Source: Sandaracinus amylolyticus
GTDB lineage: Bacteria; Myxococcota_A; Polyangia; Polyangiales; Sandaracinaceae
DNA: 64,000 bases
Assembly (NCBI RefSeq): GCF_000737325.1
Contig: NZ_CP011125.1
Location: 7,254,001 to 7,318,000, forward strand
Reading direction: 5' to 3'
Positions 33,602 to 43,126 of this stretch are shown in pieces; position 1 is the stretch's first letter; every line of letters starts with the position of its first letter. Under the pieces are notes generated by a model. It ran no database searches and was not told the origin of the DNA. It saw only the letters and a program-made list of their open reading frames with translations. The translations under genes were made by a program, and so were the position numbers.

Positions 33602-35923
33602 CTAGCGAGACTCGGTCGCGCTGTCTCTTCTCGTGTGCTCGCCCGCGGCGTATGTCCGGACGAACACCTCTTGCGCGTCGCTCTCGACGGCCCTCGGCCC
33701 GCGTGCGCGACGCACCTCCGCGAGCGCTCGCTCGGCGTCGAGCCCGAGGTCGATCAGCACGCACGCGGCGACGAGACCGCTGCGCCCGAGGCCGCCCATG
33801 CAGTGCACGACGATGGTCTCTCCGCGCGCGAGCCGCTCGTCGATCACGCGACAGAGCGCGCGCACGTCGGGCTCGGCGGGCGCGCCCTGATCGCGGATCG
33901 GGAACGCGATCGTCTCGAGGCCACGACCCGCCGCGCGCGCGGCGAGATCCGGCACGCCTGCCCACGCGAGCTCGGGCGCGCCGAGCAGCGTGACGAGCGT
34001 GCGCGTGCCCATCGCGCGCAGCGTGTCGAGGTCTGCGTCGAGATCGCGATCACGATCGAGGCGGCCGGGACAGATCGTGAGGCCGAGCTGGCCGCGGTGG
34101 GAGCGCGGGAGCGCGACGAGGTCGACACGCAGGGTGCGATCGCGGCGCGCGTCGTCGAGGATGGCGCGCGCGTGCGACGCGGCGGCATGCAGCGCGAGCC
34201 GCTTCTGCAGCGGCGAGGCTTCGTCGAACGAGAGCGTGTGCGCCGCGTAGCGCAGCGCGGCGACGTGGAGCTGCGTCGGATCACGATCCTCGCGGACCAG
34301 CGATGCAGCGATGCGACGCAGCACGCGCAGGATCTCCCAGGAGCGAGCGAGCGCGGGAGTCGCGGCGATCGCGGCGGGCGGCGCGCCGAGCGGCGCGCGG
34401 AGATCCTGGACGGCATAGAGCGCGTCGACCATGTCGCGCCCGGTCGCGAGCGCGCGCTCGTCGTCGATGCACGTGAAGAGGTAGAGCAGATCGTTCTCGA
34501 GCTTCACGACGTCGTTGAGCACGTGGCCGCGCTTGGTGTGGAAGAAGTCGATCAGCCACACGTTCTCGCGCTCGTCGACGAGCACGTTGGCGCCGTTGAG
34601 ATCGCCGTGCACGTACGAGACGTAGTGGTGCTCGCCCGGCGTGGTGCCGAGCTCGTCGAGCCCGTGCGAGTAGAACGCGATCAGATCGTCGACGTCGCGC
34701 GCATCGTCGGCTGCTGCGACCGCGCGCGCGTTCTTCGCGACCGAGGCCGCATGCGCGGGCGAGAAGCGGTAGTACGCGAGAAGCGGGAGCGGCTCGTAAC
34801 GCGCGGCCGCGTAGAAGCGTCCGAGCACCTCTTCGAGCGCGACCGAGAGCACGCGCTCGATGCGCTCGATCGGCGCGTCGCCATCGACGAGCGACTTGAG
34901 CGTGCGCACCCGCCGACCGCCCATCGCGGCGTACGACCAGCGAAGCCCTCCGAGCGCGTCGTGATCGACCACGCCGAGCAAGCGCGGCGCGTCGTTGCCG
35001 AGGATCGGCTCGACGCGCTCGAACGCGGCGCGCTCCTCGCCGATCAGCGCGCGCGGGCCGATCTTGAGCACCGAGGGTGCTTGGCGATGGCCGAGCGCGT
35101 CCTCGCTCTCGGCGGCGAACACGCGCGCGCCCGAGAACCCACCGCTCAGCGACGCGAGCGTCACCTTCGCGCTCTCGCGATAGAGATGCGAGACGATCGC
35201 GCGCTCCTCGTCCTCGAGCTGCGCGCCCTCGATCACGATCGACGATGCGAGGCGACGGCGCGACGACGCGAAGCGAGCGTCGGGAAGGAGCCACTCGGCG
35301 AGCTCGCCGACGGAATCGAACACGTCGACGGCGAGCACGCGGCGCAGCTGCTCGAGCGCGTGGAAGTGCGCGGCGCGCGATGCGCTCGCGGTGAGCGCGC
35401 TCGACGTCGCGAGCGAGCGCAGGCCGAGGCGCGTGCGGAGATCGTAGAGCAGGAACGTGATCTTCGCGTCCGTCCACACTCCGATGACGGCGACGCGCGG
35501 ATCGTCCTCGCCCGCGAGGAGCTCGCGGAGGTGCATCGCGAGCGACGTCTCCTGGACGTCGGCGAGCCCGATCGCGTCGACGAAGCGCTCGTCGTCGCGC
35601 GCGCTCTGCTCGAGATCGAGCACGAGCTCCGCGCCCCGCGTGCCGCGCACGCAGTGCGAGCCGAACGTGTCGAGGTGCGCGCGCTGCGCGGGGTCGGTCG
35701 CGTCGTGCCAGTCGCGCACGTGGAGGATCGCGAGCTCGCGCGGATCGCGGGCGCGCGCCCACTGCATCAGCTGCGCGAGCGGTCCGTTCGTCGGGTCGGC
35801 GCCGAGCAGACGTGACGCCTCCCGGTGCCCGACGTGGAGCAGGTTCGGCGGCGCGGCGTGCGGCGCGATCGGCTCGACGAAGTCGCGCTGGATGCACTGG
35901 GTGATCAGGACTGCGCGGGGCAT
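33602..35923 (-). CDS. Three-domain protein: isochorismatase-like, kinase-like, dual-specificity phosphatase
   Basis: 773 residues. (1) About 1-190, an isochorismatase/cysteine-hydrolase fold (MPRAVLITQCIQRDF...VAVIGVWTDAKITF); the usual catalytic Cys position reads Lys by eye. (2) About 220-560, a phosphotransferase-like domain with glycine-rich GGFSGARVFAAE and catalytic loop HGDLNGANVL (H439, D441, N443) and IDFF (D459), like aminoglycoside or choline kinases. (3) About 600-760, a dual-specificity phosphatase with P-loop HCMGGLGRSG (C708, R714). It may control phosphorylation of a small molecule or protein in both directions, but no substrate can be proposed. The ATG at 35923 was chosen because upstream sequence belongs to a different frame usage. 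Confidence 0.85.
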   Translation of the reverse strand: MPRAVLITQCIQRDFVEPIAPHAAPPNLLHVGHREASRLLGADPTNGPLAQLMQWARARDPRELAILHVRDWHDATDPAQRAHLDTFGSHCVRGTRGAELVLDLEQSARDDERFVDAIGLADVQETSLAMHLRELLAGEDDPRVAVIGVWTDAKITFLLYDLRTRLGLRSLATSSALTASASRAAHFHALEQLRRVLAVDVFDSVGELAEWLLPDARFASSRRRLASSIVIEGAQLEDEERAIVSHLYRESAKVTLASLSGGFSGARVFAAESEDALGHRQAPSVLKIGPRALIGEERAAFERVEPILGNDAPRLLGVVDHDALGGLRWSYAAMGGRRVRTLKSLVDGDAPIERIERVLSVALEEVLGRFYAAARYEPLPLLAYYRFSPAHAASVAKNARAVAAADDARDVDDLIAFYSHGLDELGTTPGEHHYVSYVHGDLNGANVLVDERENVWLIDFFHTKRGHVLNDVVKLENDLLYLFTCIDDERALATGRDMVDALYAVQDLRAPLGAPPAAIAATPALARSWEILRVLRRIAASLVREDRDPTQLHVAALRYAAHTLSFDEASPLQKRLALHAAASHARAILDDARRDRTLRVDLVALPRSHRGQLGLTICPGRLDRDRDLDADLDTLRAMGTRTLVTLLGAPELAWAGVPDLAARAAGRGLETIAFPIRDQGAPAEPDVRALCRVIDERLARGETIVVHCMGGLGRSGLVAACVLIDLGLDAERALAEVRRARGPRAVESDAQEVFVRTYAAGEHTRRDSATESR

Positions 35924-36092
35924 CTCGACGATTGTCAGCGGAGTGAGCGCGCGGGGGAAGGCTCCGGTCGCTCGCGCTCTCTCGGATCGCGACCGAAGCT
36001 CGCCAGCACTTCGTGCGAATCGCCACGAGGAGTGGCGATCTCCCGCGATCGACACTCTCGATCTTCGCGTCGAGGAGAGATCGACGCTCGGC

Positions 36093-37013
36093 TCATCCCT
36101 CGCGAGCGAACTCGCTCGGACTGCCGCCCGTGAGGCGCGTGAATGCCGTGCTGAATGCGCTCGCCGACTGGTAGCCGACGCGCCCGGCGACCTCGGCGAG
36201 CGATGGGCGCTCGCGACGGAGGATCTCCTTCGCGATCGCCATGCGCCACTCGAGCACGTACTGCATCGGCGGCATGCCCACGGTGCGCGTGAAGCGCTCC
36301 GCGAACACCGCGCGCGACATGCCGGCGACACGCGCGAGCTCGGCGACCGTCCACCGTCGCGCGACGTCGGCATGGACGAGACGCAGCGATCGCGCGAGCG
36401 CCGGGTCCGAGAGCCCCGCGAGCAGTCCGTGCTCTTCCGCGGCGATCGACGCGAACCGGAAGCGCAGCGCCTCGACGAGAAGCACCTCGACGAGCCGCTC
36501 GAGCATGAGCTCGCGGCCGGGCCGCTCGGCGCGCGTCTCCTCGTCGATCAGCTCGGCGATGCGCATGAGACGCACGGCCCCCGGCTCCGCGCGCGGGATG
36601 TGCACGAACGACGGCAGCAGCGGGACGAGGAACGCAGCGTTCGACGGATGGAACCGGAAGTAGCCGCCGAGCATGCGCATCGTCGGCGGCCCCGAAGCGA
36701 CACCGTGTCGGAGCTCTCGGATGTCGATCGGGACGGTGGGTGTCGGTCGAGCGTCGAGGTCGCTCGCGAGCGTGAACCCCGGCGTCGAGGGCAGGAGGAC
36801 GAAGTCGCCCTCGCGAAGCTCGACCACACCGAGACCGTCGAGGTCGAGCGAGCACGCTCCTTCGAGGACCAGGCAGAACGCAGGATCGTGCTGCGCGGCG
36901 TAGCGCACGCTCCAGCGCCCAGCTCCGCTGATCAGCTTCGAGAGGACCGCCTGCGGGCGCAACAGCGCGATGACGGTCGCGAGCGGATCGGCGGCGTTCG
37001 AGCTCGACGTCAT
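36093..37013 (-). CDS. AraC-family transcription regulator
   Basis: 306 residues. The N-terminal cupin-type ligand domain (about 1-190: WSVRYAAQHDPAFCLVLEG, LREGDFVLLPS) precedes two HTH motifs (WTVAELARVAGMSRAVFAERF and PSLAEVAGRVGYQSASAFSTAF) ending in GGSPSEF, the AraC C-terminal signature. It is divergent from the SDR gene at 37137 with 123 bp between them, an arrangement typical of AraC proteins that control an adjacent oxidoreductase. An ATG at 37025 is an alternative start. Confidence 0.9.
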   Translation of the reverse strand: MTSSSNAADPLATVIALLRPQAVLSKLISGAGRWSVRYAAQHDPAFCLVLEGACSLDLDGLGVVELREGDFVLLPSTPGFTLASDLDARPTPTVPIDIRELRHGVASGPPTMRMLGGYFRFHPSNAAFLVPLLPSFVHIPRAEPGAVRLMRIAELIDEETRAERPGRELMLERLVEVLLVEALRFRFASIAAEEHGLLAGLSDPALARSLRLVHADVARRWTVAELARVAGMSRAVFAERFTRTVGMPPMQYVLEWRMAIAKEILRRERPSLAEVAGRVGYQSASAFSTAFTRLTGGSPSEFAREG

Positions 37014-37136
37014 GGCGCGCAGCATTCTCGCGCGACGATGCCGCCGCGGCACTCGCGTCCATCGCCGGACGATCGCGAATGGAATCCGGACTCCGCGTGA
37101 TGGTGTGCCGCGCACGCTCGCTCCACGTCTCTGCGC

Positions 37137-37880
37137 ATGAAGACCGTGCTGATCACTGGCTCCTCTTCCGGTTATGGCCTCGAGACCGCGCGCCACTTCC
37201 ACGCGCGCGGCTGGAACGTCGTCGCAACGATGCGCACGCCGCGGGAGGACGTGCTGCCGCGCTCCGAGCGCATCCGCGTGCTCGCGCTCGACGTGACGAA
37301 GCCCGAGAGCATCGCCGCCGCGCTCGAGGCCGCGGGGCCGATCGACGTCGTCGTGAACAACGCGGGCATCGGCGCGCTCGGCGCGTTCGAGGCCACGCCC
37401 ATGACCCTCGTGCGCGAGCTGTTCGAGACCAACACGTTCGGCGTGATGGCGGTGACGCAGGCGGTGCTGCCTCGCTTCCGATCGCGGCGATCGGGCGTGA
37501 TCATCAACGTGACCTCGAGCGTGACGCTCGCGCCGATGCCGCTCGTCGCTGCCTACACCGCGAGCAAGACCGCGATCGAAGGGTTCACCGCGTCGCTCGC
37601 GTTCGAGCTCGAGCCGTTCGACGTGCGCGTCCGTCTCGTCGAACCCGGCTACTGCCCCACCACGCGATTCGCGAGCCACACGCCCGACATCGCGACGCTG
37701 ATCCCCGATGCGTACGCGTCGTTCGCGCAGCGTGTGCTCGCAGGGTTCGGAGAGCAGTCGGTCGTGACGACCGAGCACGACGTCGCCGAGGCCGTGTTCC
37801 GCGCCGCGACCGATCCGTCGGCGCCGCTGCACAATCCCGCGGGACCCGACGCGGTGGCGCTGGCCCGCGCGAGCGCCTGA
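37137..37880 (+). CDS. Short-chain dehydrogenase/reductase
   Basis: 247 residues, classical SDR: cofactor site TGSSSGYG, NNAG, catalytic Ser in VTSSVT and YTASK. Arg in the RTPRED region after the second strand suggests an NADP preference (inference). Substrate unknown. It is probably regulated by the divergent AraC protein. It converges on the HD-GYP gene; the 50-bp gap contains a 7-bp hairpin and a dispersed repeat copy. Confidence 0.88.
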   Translation: MKTVLITGSSSGYGLETARHFHARGWNVVATMRTPREDVLPRSERIRVLALDVTKPESIAAALEAAGPIDVVVNNAGIGALGAFEATPMTLVRELFETNTFGVMAVTQAVLPRFRSRRSGVIINVTSSVTLAPMPLVAAYTASKTAIEGFTASLAFELEPFDVRVRLVEPGYCPTTRFASHTPDIATLIPDAYASFAQRVLAGFGEQSVVTTEHDVAEAVFRAATDPSAPLHNPAGPDAVALARASA

Positions 37881-37883
37881 CGC

Positions 37884-37927
37884 CTTCGCGCGCTCCCGTT
37901 CGGGACCTGCGGGACGAGCACCGCAGG
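37884..37927. repeat. Intergenic dispersed repeat copy with small hairpin
   Basis: The stretch reads TTCGCGCGCTCCCGTTCGGG followed by ACCTGCGGGACGAGCACC. The reverse complement of 53433-53473 matches it at about 34 of 40 positions. A perfect 7-bp stem (CCTGCGG/CCGCAGG, 37906-37912 with 37921-37927) lies at one end and may stop transcription between the convergent genes. Confidence 0.55.
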
Positions 37928-37930
37928 GCT

Positions 37931-39895
37931 TCAGTAGCTGAGATCGCCCTCGACCTTCTTGAAGACCTCGGCCTCCGCGAAGATGCGCACGAGCTCGCCG
38001 TCGACGTGGCCGTCCTTCACCTCGAAGCCGAGGATGCTCAGCGCGCGATCGACCGGCATGGCCTTCTTGTACGGTCGGTCGCGCGCGGTGAGCGCGTCGA
38101 AGATGTCGGCGATCGTCATGATCTTCGACGGCAGCGGGATCTGCTCGCTCCCGAGGCCCTTCGGGTATCCGCGCCCGTTCAGCTTCTCGTGGTGCGCGCC
38201 CGCGATCTCGGGGATGCGCGTGAAGCTCTTTCCCCACGGGATGCTCGAGAGGAAGTCGAACGTGTGCACGACGTGCGAGCGGATCTCCTCGATCTCGCGA
38301 TCGTGGAGCGAGCCCTTCGTCACCTGCAGCGAGACCACTTCGTCGCTCGTGAGCAGCGGGTGCGCGTGCCCGCACGCGTCGACGTAGGTGCGCTGTCCGA
38401 GCTCCGCGATGCGCGTGAAGTCGCCTTCCTTCAGCACGGTCGGCTCGTTCGCCTCCTGCACCGTGCGCCACGCGATCTCGAGCTCCTCGGCGCGTGCCGC
38501 CAGCTCTTCGTCGATGCGCTTCAGATCGCTCGCGCCCGCGCCCGCGATCTGCGCGTCGAGCTTGCGCTTCCAGCCCTCCGCCTCGAGCGACTTGCGCACG
38601 TAGTCGAAGCGCAGCCGGACCTGATCGAGCTGGTGCGGATAGAGCTTCTTCGCCTTCACCAGCACTTCTTCGCGGACACCGATCTTCCCGAAGTCGTGCA
38701 GCAATGACGCGTACTCGAGCTCCTTCAGGTCGCGCCGCGTGAAGCGCATGTCCTTGTAGGGCCCGCTCGTGATGCGATCGACCGCCTCCGCGAGCCCGCA
38801 CGAGAGCACCGACACGCGCAGCGAGTGACCGCTCGTCGTCGGGTCGCGCTGCTCGATCGCCTGCACGCTGGCGCGCACGAAGCCGTCGAAGATGCGCCGG
38901 ATCTCGTCGTAGAGGAGCGCGTTCTCGAGCGCGATGCCGGCCTGCGACGCGAGCGTCGCGAGCAGATCCTCGCTGCGCTGATCGAAGGGCACGACCTCGC
39001 GGTCCACGCTCTCGACCGTCAGCCGGTTCTGCGGATCGCGCTTCTTGTTGATCAGCTGGATGACGCCGATCACGTCGTCCTCCGCGCTGATCATCGGCAT
39101 CGCGATCATCGAGCGCGTGCGGTAGCCCACCTTGCGATCGAAGCTGGGATCGAACCCGAAGGGCTCGTCGCTGCCGATCGTGTAGACGTCGGGGATGTTG
39201 ATCGGCTTGCGGTTCACCGCGGCCGCGCCGGCGACGCTGCGCGTCGTCAGCGGGATCGTGAACTCTCGGCTCTCGAACGTGACCGACTCGTTCTGCGAGA
39301 GCTTGAAGCGCAGGCGCTTCTCGCGGCTGCCCGGCGTGACCGACTCGAGCACGTAGATGCTGCCGGCGTCCGCGCCGGTGATGAACCGGCTCTTCTCGAG
39401 GATCAGCGTGAGCAGCCGATCGAGATCGCGCTCTTGGCTGATCGCGCGCGAGATCTCGATCAGCTCGCCGAGCTCGTAGCGATAGCGCGTGAGCCACCGA
39501 CCACGACGCTCCGCCGCGACGCGCAGCTCCACGCGCTCGAGCGCGCCGTGCAGCGCGACGAAGAGCGCATCGGGCGACGCGAGATCCGGCACGTGCGCGA
39601 TCACCGCGTTCTTCGGCAGCGCGTCGAGCATACCGTCGGGGAGCTGCCCGACCAGCAGGACGCCCGCGTGGCCCGCCGCGATGCGCGGCAGGTACGGGTC
39701 GAGCGGCGCGCGGCGCAGCGTCGACGCCGACACGCCGATCACGAGGCCCTCGCCGCGCTGCACCTCGACCGCGACGCCGTGCAGCTCGACGCGCAGACCG
39801 TCGCCCAGCCTCGGCTCGACCTCGACCGCCCGCATCAGGATGACCGGCGCGAGGTCGGTCATCTCCGTGTCGTTGGTGCGATCGCGATCCTGCAT
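37931..39895 (-). CDS. GAF / HD-GYP domain protein (cyclic di-GMP phosphodiesterase-like)
   Basis: 654 residues from the ATG at 39895, which follows a GGGGGAG site; an ATG at 39943 is possible. A GAF domain lies at about 135-325 (SIYVLE, GYRTRSMIAMPM, GVIQLINKK). The HD-GYP domain follows, with HSLRVSVLS, LLHDFGKIGV, HHEKLNGRGYP and DIFDALTARDRPY. A roughly 110-residue insert with coiled-coil character separates the HD and GYP halves. The residue before GXGYP is Asn (N573) where Asp is usual, so activity may differ. It lies 51 nt downstream of phoH on the same strand and is probably co-transcribed. Confidence 0.88.
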   Translation of the reverse strand: MQDRDRTNDTEMTDLAPVILMRAVEVEPRLGDGLRVELHGVAVEVQRGEGLVIGVSASTLRRAPLDPYLPRIAAGHAGVLLVGQLPDGMLDALPKNAVIAHVPDLASPDALFVALHGALERVELRVAAERRGRWLTRYRYELGELIEISRAISQERDLDRLLTLILEKSRFITGADAGSIYVLESVTPGSREKRLRFKLSQNESVTFESREFTIPLTTRSVAGAAAVNRKPINIPDVYTIGSDEPFGFDPSFDRKVGYRTRSMIAMPMISAEDDVIGVIQLINKKRDPQNRLTVESVDREVVPFDQRSEDLLATLASQAGIALENALLYDEIRRIFDGFVRASVQAIEQRDPTTSGHSLRVSVLSCGLAEAVDRITSGPYKDMRFTRRDLKELEYASLLHDFGKIGVREEVLVKAKKLYPHQLDQVRLRFDYVRKSLEAEGWKRKLDAQIAGAGASDLKRIDEELAARAEELEIAWRTVQEANEPTVLKEGDFTRIAELGQRTYVDACGHAHPLLTSDEVVSLQVTKGSLHDREIEEIRSHVVHTFDFLSSIPWGKSFTRIPEIAGAHHEKLNGRGYPKGLGSEQIPLPSKIMTIADIFDALTARDRPYKKAMPVDRALSILGFEVKDGHVDGELVRIFAEAEVFKKVEGDLSY

Positions 39896-39946
39896 GCGCT
39901 CCCCCGACCCGCTCGCAGAAGCGCGCGAGCGGGCATCACGCATGCA

Positions 39947-41044
39947 TCATCGCTGATCGTCGGCCGGACCGACAGTACCCTCGCGAGTCCCCGAGTCGGG
40001 CGCGCCCTCGGCTTCCATCTCCGCGAGGGCCTCGCGCTCCGCCTTCGCGCGCTCGCGCGCGGCATCACGCGCCTCGTACGCGCGCACGATCCGCGCGACG
40101 AGCGGATGACGCACGACGTCGGCGTCGCTGAAGTACGTGAACGCGATCCCGGGCACGCGATCGAGCACGCGCGTCGCATCGGCGAGACCGCTGCGCGCAC
40201 CGCTCGGCAGATCGACCTGCGTCACGTCGCCGGTGACCACCGCCTTCGAGCCGAAGCCGAGGCGCGTGAGGAACATGCGCATCTGATCGCTGGTCGAGTT
40301 CTGCGCCTCGTCGAGGATGACGAACGCGTCGTTGAGCGTGCGACCGCGCATGAACGCGAGCGGCGCGACCTCGATGACGCCGCGCTGCACGAGCATCTGC
40401 GCGCGCTCGAAGTCCATCATGTCGTGGAGCGCGTCGTAGAGCGGACGGAGGTACGGATTGACCTTCTCCGCGAGATCGCCGGGCAGGAAGCCGAGCTTCT
40501 CGCCCGCCTCGACCGCGGGGCGCGTGAGCACGATGCGCTTCACGCGCTTCTCGAGCAGCGCGCGCACCGCCATCGCCATCGCGAGGTAGGTCTTGCCCGT
40601 GCCCGCGGGGCCGATGCCGAAGACGATGTCGTTCTCGCGCATCTGCTGCACGTAGCCGTGCTGCGTCGGGCCCTTCGCCGTGATCGTGCGGCGCGGGGTC
40701 GCGAGGACGACGTCGTTCATGAAGTCGCCGAGGCGCACCTCGGGGTTCGCCTTGAGCGTGCGGATCGATCGCTCGACCTCGCGCTCCGAGAAGCCCTTGT
40801 TCTTCTCGAGCATCGAGAGGATCTCCATCAGCGCGCGCTCGGCGTTCTCGACCGCCTCGCGCGTGCCGCGGAGGTGGATCGTGTTGCCGCGTACGCCCGC
40901 CGTGATCTCGAACTCGCTCTCGAGGATGTCGAGGTGGTTCGCGCCGGGACCGGTCAGCCGCACCAACAGATCGGGCTCGTCGACCTCGACCTCGGCGTGG
41001 ATGTTGTCCTCGTTCGCGCTCTCCCTCGGAGTCGTCTGGGCCAT
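39947..41044 (-). CDS. phoH: PhoH-like ATPase (PhoL/YbeZ type)
   Basis: 365 residues. The N-terminal KH-like domain (about 20-110: [16 protein letters not shown]...GNTIHLRGT) precedes a P-loop ATPase with [19 protein letters not shown] (Walker A), [18 protein letters not shown], and FVILDEAQN (Walker B). The PhoH hallmark [10 protein letters not shown] is present. Members bind RNA and act in RNA processing with YbeY. The start ATG has no clear Shine-Dalgarno. Divergent from the ATP-grasp gene with 174 bp between. Confidence 0.93.
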   Translation of the reverse strand: MAQTTPRESANEDNIHAEVEVDEPDLLVRLTGPGANHLDILESEFEITAGVRGNTIHLRGTREAVENAERALMEILSMLEKNKGFSEREVERSIRTLKANPEVRLGDFMNDVVLATPRRTITAKGPTQHGYVQQMRENDIVFGIGPAGTGKTYLAMAMAVRALLEKRVKRIVLTRPAVEAGEKLGFLPGDLAEKVNPYLRPLYDALHDMMDFERAQMLVQRGVIEVAPLAFMRGRTLNDAFVILDEAQNSTSDQMRMFLTRLGFGSKAVVTGDVTQVDLPSGARSGLADATRVLDRVPGIAFTYFSDADVVRHPLVARIVRAYEARDAARERAKAEREALAEMEAEGAPDSGTREGTVGPADDQR

Positions 41045-41218
41045 TCGTGAGGCTGAAGCTAGCACGTCGTCGCCGATCCAGAACGGGCCTGGCAGATCGC
41101 GCAGCTCGCGCGCGCTCGCGTGTATGCGCGCGCGTAGAGCGCGAAATCGACGTTCGTGGGGAGAAATCTTGCGACAGCCGCTTGAGTGACGAGATCCGCT
41201 CGTGTTGACTGAGGTGCC

Positions 41219-42370
41219 ATGAGCGACAAGCCGCTGGGAGAAGACGAGCGCCCCCCACCGTCGCCACGAGCCCGACGCAGACCACGCGTCGCCGTGCTCT
41301 GCTGCGATCCCGCCTCGCCGCTGAAGGCTCGAGGCGACGAGGACTTCGACTACGAGCACGCCGACGCGTCCGATCGCGCGTTCCTCCGCGCGCTCGAGGA
41401 CGCGGGCTACGAAGCGAGCTGGCACCCGGTGCACCTCGCGAACGTCGACACGGTCGTCGACGCGCTCGACTGCGACGTGGTGTTCAACCTGTGCGACGGG
41501 TCGGGTCAGGGCATCGACAACTATCCAGGTGTCGAGGCCATCGACGCGATCGAGCGGCGCGGGCTGCCCTACACCGGATCGCGGCGCGAGCCGTATCGCA
41601 CGTCGATCTCGAAGGTCACGATGAAGACGCGCTTCGTCGCGGCGGGCGTGCCCACGCCGAAGTGGCAGCTCCTCGCGTCGCCCGACGAGCCGCTGCTCGA
41701 CGATCTGCGGGGCGTGCCGCTCTTCGTGAAGCCGCACGACGCGGGCGGGAGCGCGGGCGTGCACCTCTCGTCGATCATCGCGGCCGACGACGAGCTCGCG
41801 CTGCGCGCGCGCGTCGAGGAGATCTTCCGCGACTACGGCTCGGCGCTGGTCGAGGAGTACGTCGACGGCCGCGAGATCACGGTCGGGCTGCTCGGATCGG
41901 GCGAGCGCGCGAAGGCGCTTCCGCCGCTCGAGGTGCGCTTCGGTGACGCGTTCCCGCCGGGCAAGGGGATCCGCACCCACGAGACGAAGTGGGACACGAG
42001 CTCGCCGCTCTACGGGAGCTTCGAGCTGCTGTGTCCGGCGCCGCTCACGCTCGCGGAGACGCGGCGCGTGCTGCGCGTGGCGCGCGACGCGTACCGCGCG
42101 ATCGACGGAGCGGGCTACGGGCGCGTCGACATGCGCGTCGATCACCGCGGGCCGTTCGTGCTCGAGGTGAACATGAACTGCTCGCTCGAGTACGGAGAGA
42201 GCTCGGCCGACTGCGCGATGTACCCGTTCGCCGCGCAGGCGGCGGGGCTCGCGTTCCCCGAGCTGCTGCGGCGCCTGGTGGAGGACGCGAAGCGCTTCCA
42301 TCGCGCGGCGTCTCCGGCGCGGCGCGCGCGGCGGGTCGTCTCGCTCGAAGCGCGGCGCCGTCGTCGCTGA
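41219..42370 (+). CDS. ATP-grasp ligase related to D-alanine-D-alanine ligase
   Basis: 383 residues. ATP-grasp features: PYTGSRREPYRTSISKVTMK, VPLFVKPHDAGGSAGVHL, EEYVDGREITVGLLGSG and EVNMNCSL with the metal-binding Glu/Asn. The N-terminal domain carries VVFNLCDG. The resemblance to Ddl is clear, but the C-terminal end is Arg-rich and the Ddl Ser/Gly substrate loops are not all visible, so the product may be another peptide or amide bond. GAGG 4 nt before the ATG. First of three same-strand genes. Confidence 0.82.
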   Translation: MSDKPLGEDERPPPSPRARRRPRVAVLCCDPASPLKARGDEDFDYEHADASDRAFLRALEDAGYEASWHPVHLANVDTVVDALDCDVVFNLCDGSGQGIDNYPGVEAIDAIERRGLPYTGSRREPYRTSISKVTMKTRFVAAGVPTPKWQLLASPDEPLLDDLRGVPLFVKPHDAGGSAGVHLSSIIAADDELALRARVEEIFRDYGSALVEEYVDGREITVGLLGSGERAKALPPLEVRFGDAFPPGKGIRTHETKWDTSSPLYGSFELLCPAPLTLAETRRVLRVARDAYRAIDGAGYGRVDMRVDHRGPFVLEVNMNCSLEYGESSADCAMYPFAAQAAGLAFPELLRRLVEDAKRFHRAASPARRARRVVSLEARRRRR

Positions 42371-42400
42371 GCGAGCGCTCGCGCGTAGACTGCGCGCGAC

Positions 42401-43126
42401 ATGACCACGCTCGTCCTGCACCAACCGCCCCCGCGCCCGTGGGGCATGCCCAGCTTCAGCCCCTTCTGCACGAAGCTCGAGACGTACTTGCGCATGGCCG
42501 GGATCCCGCACGAAGTGCGTCCACCCGACATGCGGCGCGCGCCGAAGGGCAAGATCCCGTACGTCGAGATCGACGGTCGTTTGATCGGCGACTCGCAGCT
42601 CGTGATCGACGAGCTCGTGCGCCGTCACGGCGACACGCTCGACGCGCAGCTCGACTCGAAGCAGCGCGCGATCGGGCACGCGGTGCGACGGATGCTCGAG
42701 GAGGGCACGTACTTCACGACGCTGCACCTGCGGTGGATCGACGAAGATGGTTTCCGCGTGCTGCGGCCCGAGTTCGGGAAGATGTTCCCGCCGGCGCTGC
42801 GCCCGCTGCTGTTCCCGATGGTCCGCAGGAGCGTCCGCAGCGCGCTGCGCGGACAGGGCACGGGGCGCCACACGAAGGACGAGATCGTCTCGTTCGCACG
42901 GCGTGATCTGGACGCGCTCTCCGCGATCCTCGGCGAGAGCGAGTACCTGCTCGGCGATCGACCGAGCTCGTACGACGCGACGGCGTACGCGTTCTGCGAG
43001 AGCGCGCTCGGGTTCCCGCATCCGTCGGGCGTGCTCGAGCACGCGCGCAGCAAGCCGAACCTCGTCGCGTATCGAGCGCGCATGCGCGAGCGGTGGTTCC
43101 CGGAGCTCGGCCCGGTGCGGTCGTGA
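42401..43126 (+). CDS. Glutathione S-transferase family protein
   Basis: 241 residues. Thioredoxin-like N-terminal part with SPFCTKLETYLRMAGIPHEV and the cis-Pro/gamma-Glu site GKIPYVEIDG...GDSQLVIDEL, then an all-helical C-terminal half with LGDRPSSYDATAYAF. The pattern is nearest the FAX/metaxin-like GST subgroup. Substrate unknown. Its stop overlaps the next start (GTGA). Confidence 0.85.
   Translation: MTTLVLHQPPPRPWGMPSFSPFCTKLETYLRMAGIPHEVRPPDMRRAPKGKIPYVEIDGRLIGDSQLVIDELVRRHGDTLDAQLDSKQRAIGHAVRRMLEEGTYFTTLHLRWIDEDGFRVLRPEFGKMFPPALRPLLFPMVRRSVRSALRGQGTGRHTKDEIVSFARRDLDALSAILGESEYLLGDRPSSYDATAYAFCESALGFPHPSGVLEHARSKPNLVAYRARMRERWFPELGPVRS

Noticed and set aside
36093-39497. 1134-codon minus-strand frame joining the AraC gene to sequence over the HD-GYP gene
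   Set aside because: Only the last 306 codons match AraC; the rest is out of frame with the HD-GYP gene and antisense to the SDR gene.
41157-41173. Sigma-54-like GGGGAGAAATCTTGC before the ATP-grasp gene
   Set aside because: GG and GC have the right 10-nt spacing, but the T and CAC of TGGCAC are not matched, and one weak match in GC-rich DNA is expected by chance.
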